Below, piece by piece: positions 39,405 through 48,963 of a DNA stretch of 64,000 bases. The position numbers and the translations under genes were made by a program. The number at the start of each line of letters is the position of its first letter. The first letter of the stretch is position 1. Below the pieces are notes generated by a model. The model had not been told where the DNA came from, searched no databases, and saw only the letters and a program-made list of their open reading frames with translations. This stretch comes from Billgrantia endophytica (lineage in GTDB: Bacteria > Pseudomonadota > Gammaproteobacteria > Pseudomonadales > Halomonadaceae): positions 186,001 through 250,000 of the forward strand of contig NZ_PNRF01000013.1 in the NCBI RefSeq assembly GCF_002879615.1. Reading direction: 5' to 3'.

Positions 39405-40793
39405 CTAGCGGCGATTCTCAGCCACGAACGCCTGCACCCGCGCCAGCTCCGCCGGCAGCACGGTGTAGCGCTCCTCACGCTCCAGCAGGTCATCCATGTG
39501 CGGCGGCAGCGGCACGCCCGGGAAGCCGGCCTTGACCACCGCCTCGGCGAACTTGGCCGGGTGGGCCGTGGCCAGGGTGATCATCGGCGTTTCGGCGTCG
39601 GCCCTGGCCCGCTCGGCGGCACGATAGCCGGTGGCCGTATGCGGATCGAGGACCTCCTTGGTGCGATGATGCGCCTCGCGGATCACCTCGAGGATGGTGG
39701 CATCGTCGACGCTATGGCTGGCAAACAGCTTGCGCAGCCTGGCCAGCGGCGCCTCGGCCAGCGCCGTGGGCTCGGACTGGAAGCGCTCGAGCAGGTTGCG
39801 TACCGCGTCGCCGTCGCGCTCATAGGCCTCGAACAGCAGCCGCTCGAAGTTGGACGACACCACGATGTCCATGGAGGGCGCGAGGGTGGCTACCAGCTCC
39901 TGCCTGGAAAAGTCGTTGGCGGCCAGCGTGCGGTGCAGGAGGTCGTTGGCATTGGTGGCGATGATGAACTGCTTGACCGGCAGGCCCATGCGATAGGCCA
40001 TGTAGCCGGCGAAGACATTGCCGAAGTTGGCCGACGGCACGCAGAAGCTCACCTGGCGATGCGGGGCGCCCAACGCAACGCCGGCGGCCACGTAGTAGAC
40101 GATCTGGGCCATGATGCGCGCCCAGTTGATCGAGTTCACCGCCACCAGGCGAGTGCCGCCAAGGAACGCCTGGTCGGCGAAGCTCGCCTTGACCATCGCC
40201 TGGGCGTCGTCGAAGTTGCCCTCGATGGCAACGTTGAAGACATTGTCGGCCAACACCGAGGTCATCTGCCGACGCTGCACCTCCGAAACCCGGTTGTGCG
40301 GATGGAGGATGAAGATGTCCAGGTTGTCGCAATGGCGACAGCCCTCGATGGCAGCCGACCCGGTATCGCCTGAGGTGGCTCCCATGATCACGGCCCGCTC
40401 GCCGCGCTTGGCCAGGAAGTGATCGAGCAGCCGACCGAGCAGTTGCAGGGCGATGTCCTTGAAGGCCAGCGTCGGGCCATGGAACAGCTCGAGCAGGAAG
40501 TGGTTGGCATCGAGCTGGTTGAGCGGCACCACGGCGTCATGGCTGAAGGTGGCATAGGCATCACGCACGATCTCGCGGAAGGTTTCGTCGTCGATCTCGC
40601 CGTTGACGTAGGGCTTCATGACGCGAAAGGCGATCTCGGCATACGACAGCCCGGCCATGCCGGCCAGTTCCTCCCGGGAGAGCTGTGGCACGGTTTCCGG
40701 CACGTAGAGGCCACCATCGCTGGCCATGCCGGTGAGCACGACCTCTTCGAAGGAGAGCGCGGGTGCCTGCCCACGGGTACTGACATAGCGCAT
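39405..40793 (-). CDS. threonine synthase thrC: Threonine synthase
   Basis: 462 residues from the ATG at 40793 (a GTG at 40796 is in frame). It converts O-phosphohomoserine to threonine with PLP. MRYVSTRGQAPALSFEEVVL is the typical start; the PLP lysine is in HGPTLAFKDIALQ, and GATSGDTGSAAIEG is the phosphate-binding loop. It follows hom by a few bases, forming hom-thrC. Confidence 0.96.
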   Translation of the reverse strand: MRYVSTRGQAPALSFEEVVLTGMASDGGLYVPETVPQLSREELAGMAGLSYAEIAFRVMKPYVNGEIDDETFREIVRDAYATFSHDAVVPLNQLDANHFLLELFHGPTLAFKDIALQLLGRLLDHFLAKRGERAVIMGATSGDTGSAAIEGCRHCDNLDIFILHPHNRVSEVQRRQMTSVLADNVFNVAIEGNFDDAQAMVKASFADQAFLGGTRLVAVNSINWARIMAQIVYYVAAGVALGAPHRQVSFCVPSANFGNVFAGYMAYRMGLPVKQFIIATNANDLLHRTLAANDFSRQELVATLAPSMDIVVSSNFERLLFEAYERDGDAVRNLLERFQSEPTALAEAPLARLRKLFASHSVDDATILEVIREAHHRTKEVLDPHTATGYRAAERARADAETPMITLATAHPAKFAEAVVKAGFPGVPLPPHMDDLLEREERYTVLPAELARVQAFVAENRR

Positions 40794-40796
40794 CAC

Positions 40797-42113
40797 TTAC
40801 TCCTGCTCGTCCAGCGACTCGACACGGATCCGCGTTACCGGCCCGGCGATGTCGGCCATCGACTCGATATGGCGTATCGCCTCGTTCATGTTCTTTTCAC
40901 GGATGCGATGGGTCAGCAGAATGATCGGTACCAGTTCGCCTTCGGTGGCCTCCTTCTGAACCAGGGCCTCGATGGAGATGCCTTGCTCGGCGAGGATAGC
41001 CGCCACACGGGCGAGCACGCCGGGGCGGTCCACCGCCAGCAGCCTGAGGTAATAGGCAGTGACGATATCTTCCATGGGCAGAATCGGCATGTTGCCGTCA
41101 TCGTCGCCGATACCGCTGAAGGCCAGGTAGGGCACACGGTAGTGGTGATCGGTGGCGATATCGCGGGCCACGTCGAGCAGGTCCGCCACCACCGCCGACG
41201 CGGTGGGCTCGGCGCCGGCGCCGGCGCCGTAGTAGAGGGTCGGTCCCACGGCATCGCCCATGATGGCGATGGCGTTCTTGACCCCGTGAACGTTGGCCAG
41301 CAGACGCTCCTTGGGAATCAACGTCGGATGCACACGCAGCTCGAGCCCCGCATCGGTACGCTTGGAAATGCCCAGGTGCTTGATGGTATAGCCCAGGTTG
41401 TCGGCCTGCTCCACGTCATCGAAGGTGACCCGGGAGATGCCTTCGGTATAGGCCTTCTCGAACTGAAGCGGCACCCCATAGGCGATGGACGCCAGGATCG
41501 TCAGCTTGTGGGCGGCATCGATGCCTTCCACATCGAAGGTGGGGTCCGCCTCGGCGTAGCCCAGCGCCTGGGCTTCGGCGAGCACGTCCTCGAAGGAGCG
41601 GCCTTCGCTGCGCATGTGCGTCAGGATGTAGTTACCGGTGCCGTTGATGATGCCGGCCACCCATTCGATACGATTGGCACCCAGGCCCTCGCGCAACGAC
41701 TTGATCACCGGCACGCCACCGGCAACGGCGCCTTCGAAGGCGACGATGACACCCTGCTCATGGGCAGCATGGAAGATCTCGTTGCCATGTACGGCAATCA
41801 GCGCCTTGTTGGCCGTGACCACATGCTTGCCGTTGGCGATGGCCGTCAGCACCAGTTCGCGGGCCAGCTCGTAGCCCCCGACCAGTTCCACCAGGACATC
41901 GATATCGGGATTGCGGGCCACCTCGAAGACATCCGTGGTGGTCTTGATGCCGGTGAGGTCACACTGGGGATTCAGGCTGCGGTGCGCCACCTGCTCGATG
42001 ATGATCGGACGGCCGGCTCGCCGCGCGATCTCATCGGCGTTTCGCGTCAACACGTTGAAGGTGCCGCCGCCTACGGTACCCAGACCACAGATTCCCACTC
42101 TCACCGGTTTCAA
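40797..42113 (-). CDS. hom: Homoserine dehydrogenase
   Basis: 438 residues. The Rossmann motif VGICGLGTVGGGTFNVL, the catalytic core GIINGTGNYILTHM and LGYAEADPTFDVEGIDAAHKL, and a C-terminal ACT domain (YYLRLLAVDRPGVLARVAAILAEQGISIEAL) identify the monofunctional, threonine-regulated form. It reduces aspartate semialdehyde to homoserine. It is 106 nt downstream of dsbC on the same strand and directly before thrC. Confidence 0.97.
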   Translation of the reverse strand: MKPVRVGICGLGTVGGGTFNVLTRNADEIARRAGRPIIIEQVAHRSLNPQCDLTGIKTTTDVFEVARNPDIDVLVELVGGYELARELVLTAIANGKHVVTANKALIAVHGNEIFHAAHEQGVIVAFEGAVAGGVPVIKSLREGLGANRIEWVAGIINGTGNYILTHMRSEGRSFEDVLAEAQALGYAEADPTFDVEGIDAAHKLTILASIAYGVPLQFEKAYTEGISRVTFDDVEQADNLGYTIKHLGISKRTDAGLELRVHPTLIPKERLLANVHGVKNAIAIMGDAVGPTLYYGAGAGAEPTASAVVADLLDVARDIATDHHYRVPYLAFSGIGDDDGNMPILPMEDIVTAYYLRLLAVDRPGVLARVAAILAEQGISIEALVQKEATEGELVPIILLTHRIREKNMNEAIRHIESMADIAGPVTRIRVESLDEQE

Positions 42114-42219
42114 TGTACTGCTCCCCTGATTGATTCAATGTCCAGTCGTTTCAATGTCCAGCTGTTTCACCGCCGGCGTTCGCCTATCTCGGCCGGCTGC
42201 CTCGCTGGTTGTCTCGTTG

Positions 42220-42966
42220 TCAGTCGCCAAGCCCGAGCATCTCGGCCAGGCGTTCCGCGGGTACATAGCCCGGCACCATGCGGCCGTCAGGCAACACGAT
42301 GGCCGGCGTGCCCTGCACGCCAACTTCCATGCCCAGATGATACTGTGCCTCGACCGGATTGTCGCAGTCGGCGGTCCCCGGCAGGGCTTCCTGGCGCTTG
42401 GCCGTGGCCATGGCCTCGCTGGGGTTGTCGGCACACCATATCTGCTGCAACAGGCGCGCGCCCTCGGCGTTCATGCCGGTACGCGGAAAGGCCAGGTAGT
42501 GGACCTCGATACCGAGTTCGTTGAGGCGCGGCACCTCCTCGTGGAACTGCCGGCAATATGGGCAGGTGGTATCGGTGAAGACCACGATCTCCGCCTGGCT
42601 GTCGGCAGTACCGCGAAAGACGACACGCTCGGCTTCGGGCACGCTGGCCAGGCGTTCCGCACGCTCGCTGTTGCGGGACTGCTCGGTCAGGTTGACCAGC
42701 CCCTGCCCGCTGTTCTCGTAGAGGTCGCCCACCAGGAAGAACTTGCCTTCCGCGTCGCTGTAGAAGGATTCGCCGGTATCCAGCCGCACCTGGTAGATAC
42801 CATCCATCGGCGTCTCGTTCACGCTGGAGACCGGCATGGGTTGGCCATTGACCTGAAGTTGCTCGGCCAGGCGGTCGGCCTCGCTCGCCTGGGCACCCGC
42901 CGACAGGAGCAGGAGTAATGTCATGGCAGCCAGGGCGCTGGCAATACGATTGGGTAACACGATCAT
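42220..42966 (-). CDS. dsbC: Thiol:disulfide interchange protein DsbC
   Basis: 248 residues (E. coli DsbC 236). A signal peptide (MIVLPNRIASALAAMTLLLL, cleavage after AQA) precedes an N-terminal dimerisation domain and a thioredoxin-fold domain with CPYC (DTTCPYCRQFHEEVP) and cis-Pro in GTPAIVLPDGR. A second Cys pair (WCADNP ... ADCDNP) is also conserved in DsbC. It isomerises wrong disulfides in the periplasm. It lies 3 nt after xerD. Confidence 0.93.
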   Translation of the reverse strand: MIVLPNRIASALAAMTLLLLLSAGAQASEADRLAEQLQVNGQPMPVSSVNETPMDGIYQVRLDTGESFYSDAEGKFFLVGDLYENSGQGLVNLTEQSRNSERAERLASVPEAERVVFRGTADSQAEIVVFTDTTCPYCRQFHEEVPRLNELGIEVHYLAFPRTGMNAEGARLLQQIWCADNPSEAMATAKRQEALPGTADCDNPVEAQYHLGMEVGVQGTPAIVLPDGRMVPGYVPAERLAEMLGLGD

Positions 42967-42969
42967 GAG

Positions 42970-43872
42970 TCAGCCTCGAGGATGATGGTCGGCGTGCAGG
43001 ACTTCGAGTCGAGCCTGCGCGACATGGGTATAGATCTGGGTGGTCGACAGATCGCTGTGACCGAGCAGCAGCTGTACGACACGCAGATTGGCGCCATGAT
43101 TCAATAGATGCGTCGCAAAGGCGTGTCGCAACGTGTGGGGCGACAGCGGATGCGTGATATGAGCGGTGCGGGCATGGGCCTTGATGCGATGCCAGAATGC
43201 CTGACGCGTCAGGCTGCGGTCTCCCCGCCCGGGAAACAGGGCCGGGCGTGTGACATCCTGCATCAAGGCGCCGCGAGCCGTGCGAAGATAGCGCGACAGC
43301 CAGTGTACGGCTTCTTCCCCCAGTGGGACCAGTCGATCCTTGTCCCCCTTTCCGCGCACACGCACCACGCCCTGGCGCAGGTTCACCGCATCCACGGTCA
43401 GCCCCACCAGTTCCGAGACCCGCAATCCACAGCCGTAGAGGATTTCGAGCATCGCCCGGTCGCGCAAGCCAAGGTCCGTCGAGAGATCGGGAGCCGCCAG
43501 CAACCGCTCCACCTCCTCCTCTTCCAGGGTGTCCGGCAGGTTCGGTCGCACCCGGGGCAAGCGCACCTCCGCCAGTGGGTCACGATCGATGCGCGCCTCG
43601 ACCAGTGCCCAGCGATAGAAACCGCGCAGGCTGGAGAGCAGTCGCGCATTGCTGCGCAAGTGATAGCCGGCTCCACGCCGCTCGTCGAGCCAGGCCGGCA
43701 ACACCGCCTCGCCCGGCATCAGCAGCGAGCCACCCACCTCGTCGAGCCTGGCGACCCAGGCTTCCAGGTCGCGCCGGTAGGCTGCCAGGGTATGTTCGCT
43801 GGCCCCTCGCTCCAGCCAGAGCGTGTCGAGAAAGGTGTCGATCAGGACAGGGGATTCATCGACTTGCGACAT
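42970..43872 (-). CDS. xerD: Tyrosine recombinase XerD
   Basis: 300 residues from the ATG at 43872 (E. coli XerD 298). The N-terminal SAM-like DNA-binding domain (FLDTLWLERGASEHTLAAYRRDL) is followed by the catalytic domain: Arg in LEILYGCGLRVSELVGL, Lys in RGKGDKDRLVPL, HxxR in HTLRHAFATHLL, the HSDLSTTQIYTHV segment with catalytic His and Tyr. With XerC it resolves chromosome dimers at dif. Upstream of dsbC, as in E. coli. Confidence 0.95.
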   Translation of the reverse strand: MSQVDESPVLIDTFLDTLWLERGASEHTLAAYRRDLEAWVARLDEVGGSLLMPGEAVLPAWLDERRGAGYHLRSNARLLSSLRGFYRWALVEARIDRDPLAEVRLPRVRPNLPDTLEEEEVERLLAAPDLSTDLGLRDRAMLEILYGCGLRVSELVGLTVDAVNLRQGVVRVRGKGDKDRLVPLGEEAVHWLSRYLRTARGALMQDVTRPALFPGRGDRSLTRQAFWHRIKAHARTAHITHPLSPHTLRHAFATHLLNHGANLRVVQLLLGHSDLSTTQIYTHVAQARLEVLHADHHPRG

Positions 43873-43913
43873 GAACGTGCTCCCGGGCGGTACCACACCG
43901 TGGCCCCATGCAA

Positions 43914-43950
43914 CGAAACCCCGCCCCGCGCAAGCGGTGACGGGGTTTCG
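43914..43950 (-). terminator. Terminator of the rpsP-rimM-trmD-rplS operon
   Basis: Arms CGAAACCCCG and CGGGGTTTCG with a smaller inner stem CCGC-GCAA-GCGG, 42 nt beyond the rplS stop. Confidence 0.6.
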
Positions 43951-43991
43951 CAAGTGGCGCCCCCGAAGGGCACGCCGTCAGCCGACCAGGC

Positions 43992-44348
43992 TTAGCCCAG
44001 CTTTTCCTTGATGCGGGCAGACTTGCCGCTGCGCTCGCGGAGATAGTACAGCTTGGCCTGGCGCACGTCACCACGACGCTTCACCTCGATGGAGTCGACC
44101 AGAGGGCTGTAGGTCTGGAAGGTACGCTCGACGCCCACGCCGTGAGAGATCTTGCGCACGGTGAAGGCGGAGTTCAGGCCACGGTTACGCTTGCCGATCA
44201 CCACGCCTTCGAAGGCCTGGAGACGCTCACGGGTGCCTTCCCTGACCTTGACCTGCACGACCACGGTGTCACCCGGGGCGAAATCCGGCACCTGCTTGCT
44301 CATCTGCTCGCTTTCAAGCGCCTGGATCACCTTGTTCTTGCTGCTCAT
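43992..44348 (-). CDS. rplS: 50S ribosomal protein bL19
   Basis: 118 residues from the ATG at 44348 ([20 protein letters not shown]), the usual L19 length. [22 protein letters not shown] and the [32 protein letters not shown] C-terminus are present. It forms intersubunit bridges in the ribosome. Last gene of rpsP-rimM-trmD-rplS, 113 nt after trmD. Confidence 0.98.
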   Translation of the reverse strand: MSSKNKVIQALESEQMSKQVPDFAPGDTVVVQVKVREGTRERLQAFEGVVIGKRNRGLNSAFTVRKISHGVGVERTFQTYSPLVDSIEVKRRGDVRQAKLYYLRERSGKSARIKEKLG

Positions 44349-44461
44349 GACAATGACTCCTCGATAACTGGCATCGTCGGCAGGGCCGCGATGCGTGATC
44401 CCGGCGCGCGAGCTTGGCTCGAGAGCGCGGGAGCTGATTGGTGACACAGGCCCATCGTCGC

Positions 44462-45283
44462 TCAGGGCTGTACGATGTCCTGCACCTCCGCCTTGTCGGC
44501 GTATTCCTGGATGAACTCCTCGAGCAGCGCCTGCTGTTCGCGACCCAACGTCCTGCCTTCCAGCAGGTCGGGGCGCCGCAGCCAGGTCCGTCCCAGCGAC
44601 TGCTTGAGTCGCCAGCGCCGGATCTCGCCGTGATGTCCGCTGAGCAGGACATCCGGTACCCGGCGCCCGTCGATCACTTCCGGACGGGTGTAGTGTGGAC
44701 AGTCCAGCAATCCCTCGTTGAAGGAGTCCTCCACTGCGGAGTCCTGATGTCCCAGCACGCCGGGAACCAGTCTCGCCGCCGCATCGATCAGTACCATGGC
44801 CGGCAGCTCGCCACCGCTGAGCACATAGTCGCCGATCGACCATTCTTCATCGATGTCGCTTTCCACCACGCGCTCATCGATGCCTTCATAACGCCCCGCC
44901 ACCACCACCACCGGCGGGCCGGCAGCCAGCTCCCGGACGCCCTGTTGATCCAGCCGCCGCCCCTGGGGGGATAGATAGATCACCCTGGGCCGCTCGCCGG
45001 TGGCTTCCCGAGCCCGGTCGCGAGCGGCATGAATGGCCGCTCGCAGCGTGTCCACCTTCATCAGCATGCCGGGACCGCCGCCATAGGGACGGTCATCGAC
45101 GGTGCGATGCCGATCGGTGGCGTAGTCACGGGGGTTATAGAACTCCAGTACCACGCGCCCCTGGCTGACCGCCCGCCCCGTCACTCCACTCCGAGTGAGG
45201 GCATCGAACATCTCGGGAAACAGCGAAACGACACCGACCCACATACCCGGCGACTCACTCGAGCCTTCGGCCCCAGTGGCCAT
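44462..45283 (-). CDS. trmD: tRNA (guanine-N1)-methyltransferase
   Basis: 273 residues; the ATG at 45283 shares its first base with the rimM stop (TGATG), and a TTG one codon earlier is possible. TrmD makes m1G37 in tRNA, preventing +1 frameshifting. SPOUT-fold motifs: [29 protein letters not shown], the knot segment [23 protein letters not shown] and [16 protein letters not shown]. Confidence 0.97.
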   Translation of the reverse strand: MATGAEGSSESPGMWVGVVSLFPEMFDALTRSGVTGRAVSQGRVVLEFYNPRDYATDRHRTVDDRPYGGGPGMLMKVDTLRAAIHAARDRAREATGERPRVIYLSPQGRRLDQQGVRELAAGPPVVVVAGRYEGIDERVVESDIDEEWSIGDYVLSGGELPAMVLIDAAARLVPGVLGHQDSAVEDSFNEGLLDCPHYTRPEVIDGRRVPDVLLSGHHGEIRRWRLKQSLGRTWLRRPDLLEGRTLGREQQALLEEFIQEYADKAEVQDIVQP

Positions 45284-45840
45284 CAAAATGTCGGGTCCCA
45301 GTCAACGGTCATGATCCCGCTCGCCAGATCCACGTCGATGATCACGTCATCGGGCAGGAAAGGCAGCAGGCGTTCACGATCATCAACGGCCGGCGGCTCC
45401 CCATCCGGGTCGCCCTTGACCACCATGACGTCGTTGGCCCCGGTCTCGAACAGATACAGGACACGCCCCAGCACCTCTTCATCGCGGGTCACGACGGTCA
45501 GACCTTCCAGCTCGTGCCAGTAATAGTCGCCACGGGGCAGCTCGGGAAGCGTTGCCTTGGGTAGCAGTATCTCCGCCCCCGCCATGCGCTCCGCGCCTTC
45601 CCGGCCATCGACACCCTCCAGAAGGGCCACCAGGCCCTTGCCATGACGACGCCCCTGGACCAGCCGATGGCGGGTCAGGGCATTACCCTGTCGCAGCACC
45701 CACACGGGGTACTCGAGGATGCCGTCCATCGGGCTGGTATGGGAGTAGACCTTGAGCCACCCCTTGATCCCATAGGGGCTGGTCAACTTGCCCAGCACCA
45801 CATGATCGTCCAGCTCGATGCGTTCGGCTTGTTCACTCAT
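45283..45840 (-). CDS. rimM: 16S rRNA processing protein RimM
   Basis: 185 residues. The N-terminal RimM domain ([22 protein letters not shown]) is followed by a PRC barrel with [12 protein letters not shown] and a C-terminal [23 protein letters not shown]. It assists maturation of the 30S head with ribosomal protein S19. Second in the operon, 23 nt after rpsP and overlapping trmD. Confidence 0.96.
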   Translation of the reverse strand: MSEQAERIELDDHVVLGKLTSPYGIKGWLKVYSHTSPMDGILEYPVWVLRQGNALTRHRLVQGRRHGKGLVALLEGVDGREGAERMAGAEILLPKATLPELPRGDYYWHELEGLTVVTRDEEVLGRVLYLFETGANDVMVVKGDPDGEPPAVDDRERLLPFLPDDVIIDVDLASGIMTVDWDPTF

Positions 45841-45863
45841 GACGTCACCGACATGCCGCAGGC

Positions 45864-46112
45864 TCAGGCCTGCTTGCGGGCTTCCTTGACCAGCTCGGCC
45901 ACGCGATCGGACATCTGGGCGCCCTGGCTCTGCCAGTGGGTAATGCGATCCAGGTCGACGCGCAAACGCTCTTCACCGCCACGGGCGATGGGGTTGAAGA
46001 AACCCAGACGCTCGATGAAACGGCCGTCGCGCGCATTACGCGAGTCGGTCACGGTCAGATGATAGAAGGGACGCTTCTTGGCGCCACCACGTGCCAGACG
46101 AATGGTAACCAT
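45864..46112 (-). CDS. rpsP: 30S ribosomal protein bS16
   Basis: 82 residues, exactly as in E. coli: [20 protein letters not shown] starts it, followed by [25 protein letters not shown] precedes the ATG. First gene of rpsP-rimM-trmD-rplS. The 244-nt gap to ffh holds the promoter region and a 16-bp palindrome. Confidence 0.98.
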   Translation of the reverse strand: MVTIRLARGGAKKRPFYHLTVTDSRNARDGRFIERLGFFNPIARGGEERLRVDLDRITHWQSQGAQMSDRVAELVKEARKQA

Positions 46113-46248
46113 GGCGTTAACTGTCCTTCGGTTGAGGTTACGTTTAATACCGATGTGCGCCGACCCAGGCTAGCGGCCGTATGGGTCGGCATACTGCTCG
46201 AAAGCAGGCCGAAAGGCCCGCCTACGCGTCATTCGGTCAAGAGAGCAG

Positions 46249-46264
46249 CCGGACAGCTGTCCGG
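46249..46264. terminator. 16-bp palindrome between ffh and rpsP
   Basis: CCGGACAGCTGTCCGG is fully self-complementary, downstream of the ffh stop. With a hairpin GGCC-GAAA-GGCC at 46208-46219 it may end ffh transcription or mark 3' processing. Confidence 0.35.
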
Positions 46265-46356
46265 TCCTGCCATGAAGACGCAGCATTCTACGGAAATCAG
46301 CCCGGCTTGGAAAGCCCGGCCGACAATCCTTTTCACGCCAAGCGGCCAGGGCCGGC

Positions 46357-47781
46357 TCAGCGCCGTGGGAAACCACCCGGACCGCCCATGCCGCCGGGCC
46401 CGCCCATGCCTCCCATACCGCCAGGGCCACCGGGGCCGCCGCCCATCATGCCGGACATGCCACGCATCATCTTCTGCATGCCGCCTTTCTTGCCGGCCTT
46501 CTTCATCATCTTCTGCATCTGCTTGTGCTGCTTCAGCAGGCGGTTGAGGTCCGGCACCTGCAGTCCGGCTCCCGCCGCGATGCGCCGCTTGCGCGAGCCG
46601 TTGATGATGTCGGGACGCTGACGCTCCCTGGGCGTCATGGAGTTGATCAGCGCCTCCAGCTTGCCCAGTTCCTTCTCGGGCCCCGGGCCCTGGGCCATCT
46701 CGGCCATCTGCCCCATGCCGGGCAGCTTGCCGAGCAGGCCGCCCATGCCGCCCATCTTCTTGAGCTGCTGGAGCTGGTCACGGAAGTCCTCGAGATCGAA
46801 GCCGTCACCCTTCTTGACCTTCCTGGCCAGTCTTTCGGCCTTTTCCTTGTCGACGGTGCGCTCGGCCTCCTCGATCAGCGACAGCACGTCGCCCATGCCG
46901 AGAATGCGCGAAGCCACACGATCCGGGTGAAAGGGTTCCAGTGCGTCGACCTTCTCGCCCACGCCCATGAACTTGATCGGCTTGCCGGTGATGTGACGCA
47001 CCGACAGCGCCGCCCCGCCCCGGGCATCACCATCGGCCTTGGTCAGTATCACACCGGTCAGCGGTAGCGCTTCATTGAAGGCCTTGGCCGTGTTGGCCGC
47101 ATCCTGGCCGGTCATGGCATCGACCACGAACAGGGTTTCCTGCGGTTCGCAGACCCGGTGCAGCTCGGCGATCTCGGCCATCATGGCCTCGTCGATGGCC
47201 AGCCGACCGGCGGTATCGACGATAACGACGTCATGGAACTGGATCTTGGCGTGCTTGAGCGCCGCCTGGGCAATGGCCACCGGCTTCTGGTCGCCGCGTG
47301 ACGGGAAAAAGTCGACCCCGACCTCGCTCGCCAGGGTCTCGAGCTGATCGATGGCTGCCGGGCGGTAGACATCTGCCGATACCACCAGCACCTTCTTCTT
47401 CTCGCGCTCCTTGAGGTAGCGTGCCAGCTTCGCCACCGAGGTGGTCTTGCCCGCGCCCTGCAGGCCGGCCATCAGCACCACCGCGGGAGAGCCCTTCAGC
47501 GATAGCCCCTCGTTGGCTTCGCCCATGATCGCCTCCAGCTCCTGCTGGACGATCTTCACGAATTGCTGGCCCGGGGAAAGACTCTTCGAGACCTCCTGAC
47601 CCACGGCACGCTCGCGGACGCGCTCGATGAAGTCCTTGACCACCGGCAGGGCGACGTCGGCCTCGAGCAAGGCGCGCCGCACTTCGCGCAGGGTGTCCTT
47701 GATGTTGTCCTCGGTCAGGCGCGCCTGACCCTTGATGGACTTGAGCGTCTGGGACAGTCGCTCGCTGAGATTCTGGAACAT
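46357..47781 (-). CDS. ffh: Signal recognition particle protein Ffh
   Basis: 474 residues (E. coli 453). N domain (MFQNLSERLSQTLKSIKGQA), G domain with GLQGAGKTTSVAKLA, DTAGRL and TKADGDARGG, then the Met-rich M domain binding 4.5S RNA and signal peptides, ending in an unusual Gly/Met/Pro-rich tail of about 25 residues (GGMGGPGGMGGPGG-type). Works with FtsY, encoded at 21235-22560. Confidence 0.97.
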   Translation of the reverse strand: MFQNLSERLSQTLKSIKGQARLTEDNIKDTLREVRRALLEADVALPVVKDFIERVRERAVGQEVSKSLSPGQQFVKIVQQELEAIMGEANEGLSLKGSPAVVLMAGLQGAGKTTSVAKLARYLKEREKKKVLVVSADVYRPAAIDQLETLASEVGVDFFPSRGDQKPVAIAQAALKHAKIQFHDVVIVDTAGRLAIDEAMMAEIAELHRVCEPQETLFVVDAMTGQDAANTAKAFNEALPLTGVILTKADGDARGGAALSVRHITGKPIKFMGVGEKVDALEPFHPDRVASRILGMGDVLSLIEEAERTVDKEKAERLARKVKKGDGFDLEDFRDQLQQLKKMGGMGGLLGKLPGMGQMAEMAQGPGPEKELGKLEALINSMTPRERQRPDIINGSRKRRIAAGAGLQVPDLNRLLKQHKQMQKMMKKAGKKGGMQKMMRGMSGMMGGGPGGPGGMGGMGGPGGMGGPGGFPRR

Positions 47782-48088
47782 GGGCCACTCCGGCTACGAT
47801 GCTGGCAGAGACTGACGATCCCCTCGCCTGTCGCGAACGAAGCAAGGCATGCGACGATCCGTCACGTGCGCCAAGCGTTCTTTGTTGCCCGCATACGGTA
47901 GAAACTGTCGTTGAGTAAAGTCGTCGTGCGTTGATGAGGCGAAATTATACGCTTAGTCGCCGCCAGTCTCCATGCAGCCCACCACCACGGCTGTGCGACA
48001 GTGCATGGATTGGTTATAGTAGCGTCGGCAAACCTCTTTCCACTTTCGAGATGTACTGACGCCGGCAACGGCGCACGGATGGCAACTG

Positions 48089-48889
48089 ATGCAGGCGCTT
48101 CCTCTGGCTATCATGGCCTTCATCCTCTATCTGGGTGCTGCCTCCTGGCAAGGACTCACTCTGCTGCGACGCGTTCCGCAGCGTCCCGTTCTGGTTCGGG
48201 TCCTGGGCCTGCTGGGAGTGCTGTTCCACTTGCCTGTCGCCCTGAAGCTGATCGACCAGAGCCCGGGCCTGATGCCCGGCCTGTCGACCAGTGCGGTATT
48301 CCTGACCGGCATCATGGTCATCCTGCTGCTGGCCGTCAGCCTGGCCAAGCCGGTACTCAACGTGTCGGTGGGGCTCTTTCCCATCGCTGGCCTGGCACTA
48401 TTGCTGGCCGTCGGCCTGCCGAGCCCCGAGCGCACCGGAGACATGACTCCCGGTATCGCACTGCATGCCATGAGTTCCGCCCTGGCATTCGGCATATTGC
48501 TGATCGCGGCCATACAGGCGGTGCTGCTGGGCCTGCAGAACCAGGCCCTGCGCCACCACCATACCCGTGGCGTGGTTCAGGTGCTTCCGCCGCTCACCAC
48601 CATGGAACGCGTACTCTTCGAGTTGATCTGGGCCGGCATGATTCTGCTGACCCTGTCCATTGTCAGTGGTTTCGTCTTCGTGGAGAGCATGTTCGCGAAG
48701 CATCTGGCGCACAAGACCATCTTGTCACTTGCAGCCTGGGTGATTTTTGCCGTATTACTGATCAGCCACCATATTCTGGGCTGGCGCGGCATGCGTGCCG
48801 TACGTTGGACCCTGGGTGGTTGCGCCGTGCTTTTGCTGGCCTATTTTGGCAGTAAGTTCGTGCTGGAGGTCATCCTGCAGCGCGCTTGA
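48089..48889 (+). CDS. CcsA-like inner-membrane protein (YpjD/CorE type)
   Basis: 266 residues with about eight membrane segments. The late segments contain HAMSSALAFGILLIAAIQAVLL and WVIFAVLLISHHILGWRGMRA, the cytochrome-c-assembly (CcsA/CcmC) fold with conserved His residues. Homologues next to ffh and corB-type genes are called YpjD or CorE and were linked to Mg/Co phenotypes, but their activity is not settled. The 307-nt upstream gap (47782-48088) is shared with divergent ffh; I see only weak promoter-like boxes there. Confidence 0.82.
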   Translation: MQALPLAIMAFILYLGAASWQGLTLLRRVPQRPVLVRVLGLLGVLFHLPVALKLIDQSPGLMPGLSTSAVFLTGIMVILLLAVSLAKPVLNVSVGLFPIAGLALLLAVGLPSPERTGDMTPGIALHAMSSALAFGILLIAAIQAVLLGLQNQALRHHHTRGVVQVLPPLTTMERVLFELIWAGMILLTLSIVSGFVFVESMFAKHLAHKTILSLAAWVIFAVLLISHHILGWRGMRAVRWTLGGCAVLLLAYFGSKFVLEVILQRA

Positions 48890-48963
48890 ATCATAGGTCG
48901 TCTTGACACTGCCGGGCCGAATCCCTAAAAACGTGGCTGATACGCCATTGAGGACCCTTCGAC

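Noticed and set aside
40419-42524. 701-codon open frame on the + strand
   Set aside because: Antisense to thrC, hom and dsbC, all of which have intact motifs. No recognisable protein features.
46357-46440. Gly/Met/Pro-rich end of ffh as a separate repeat protein
   Set aside because: It is in frame with the ffh M domain and is its normal, if lengthy, flexible tail.
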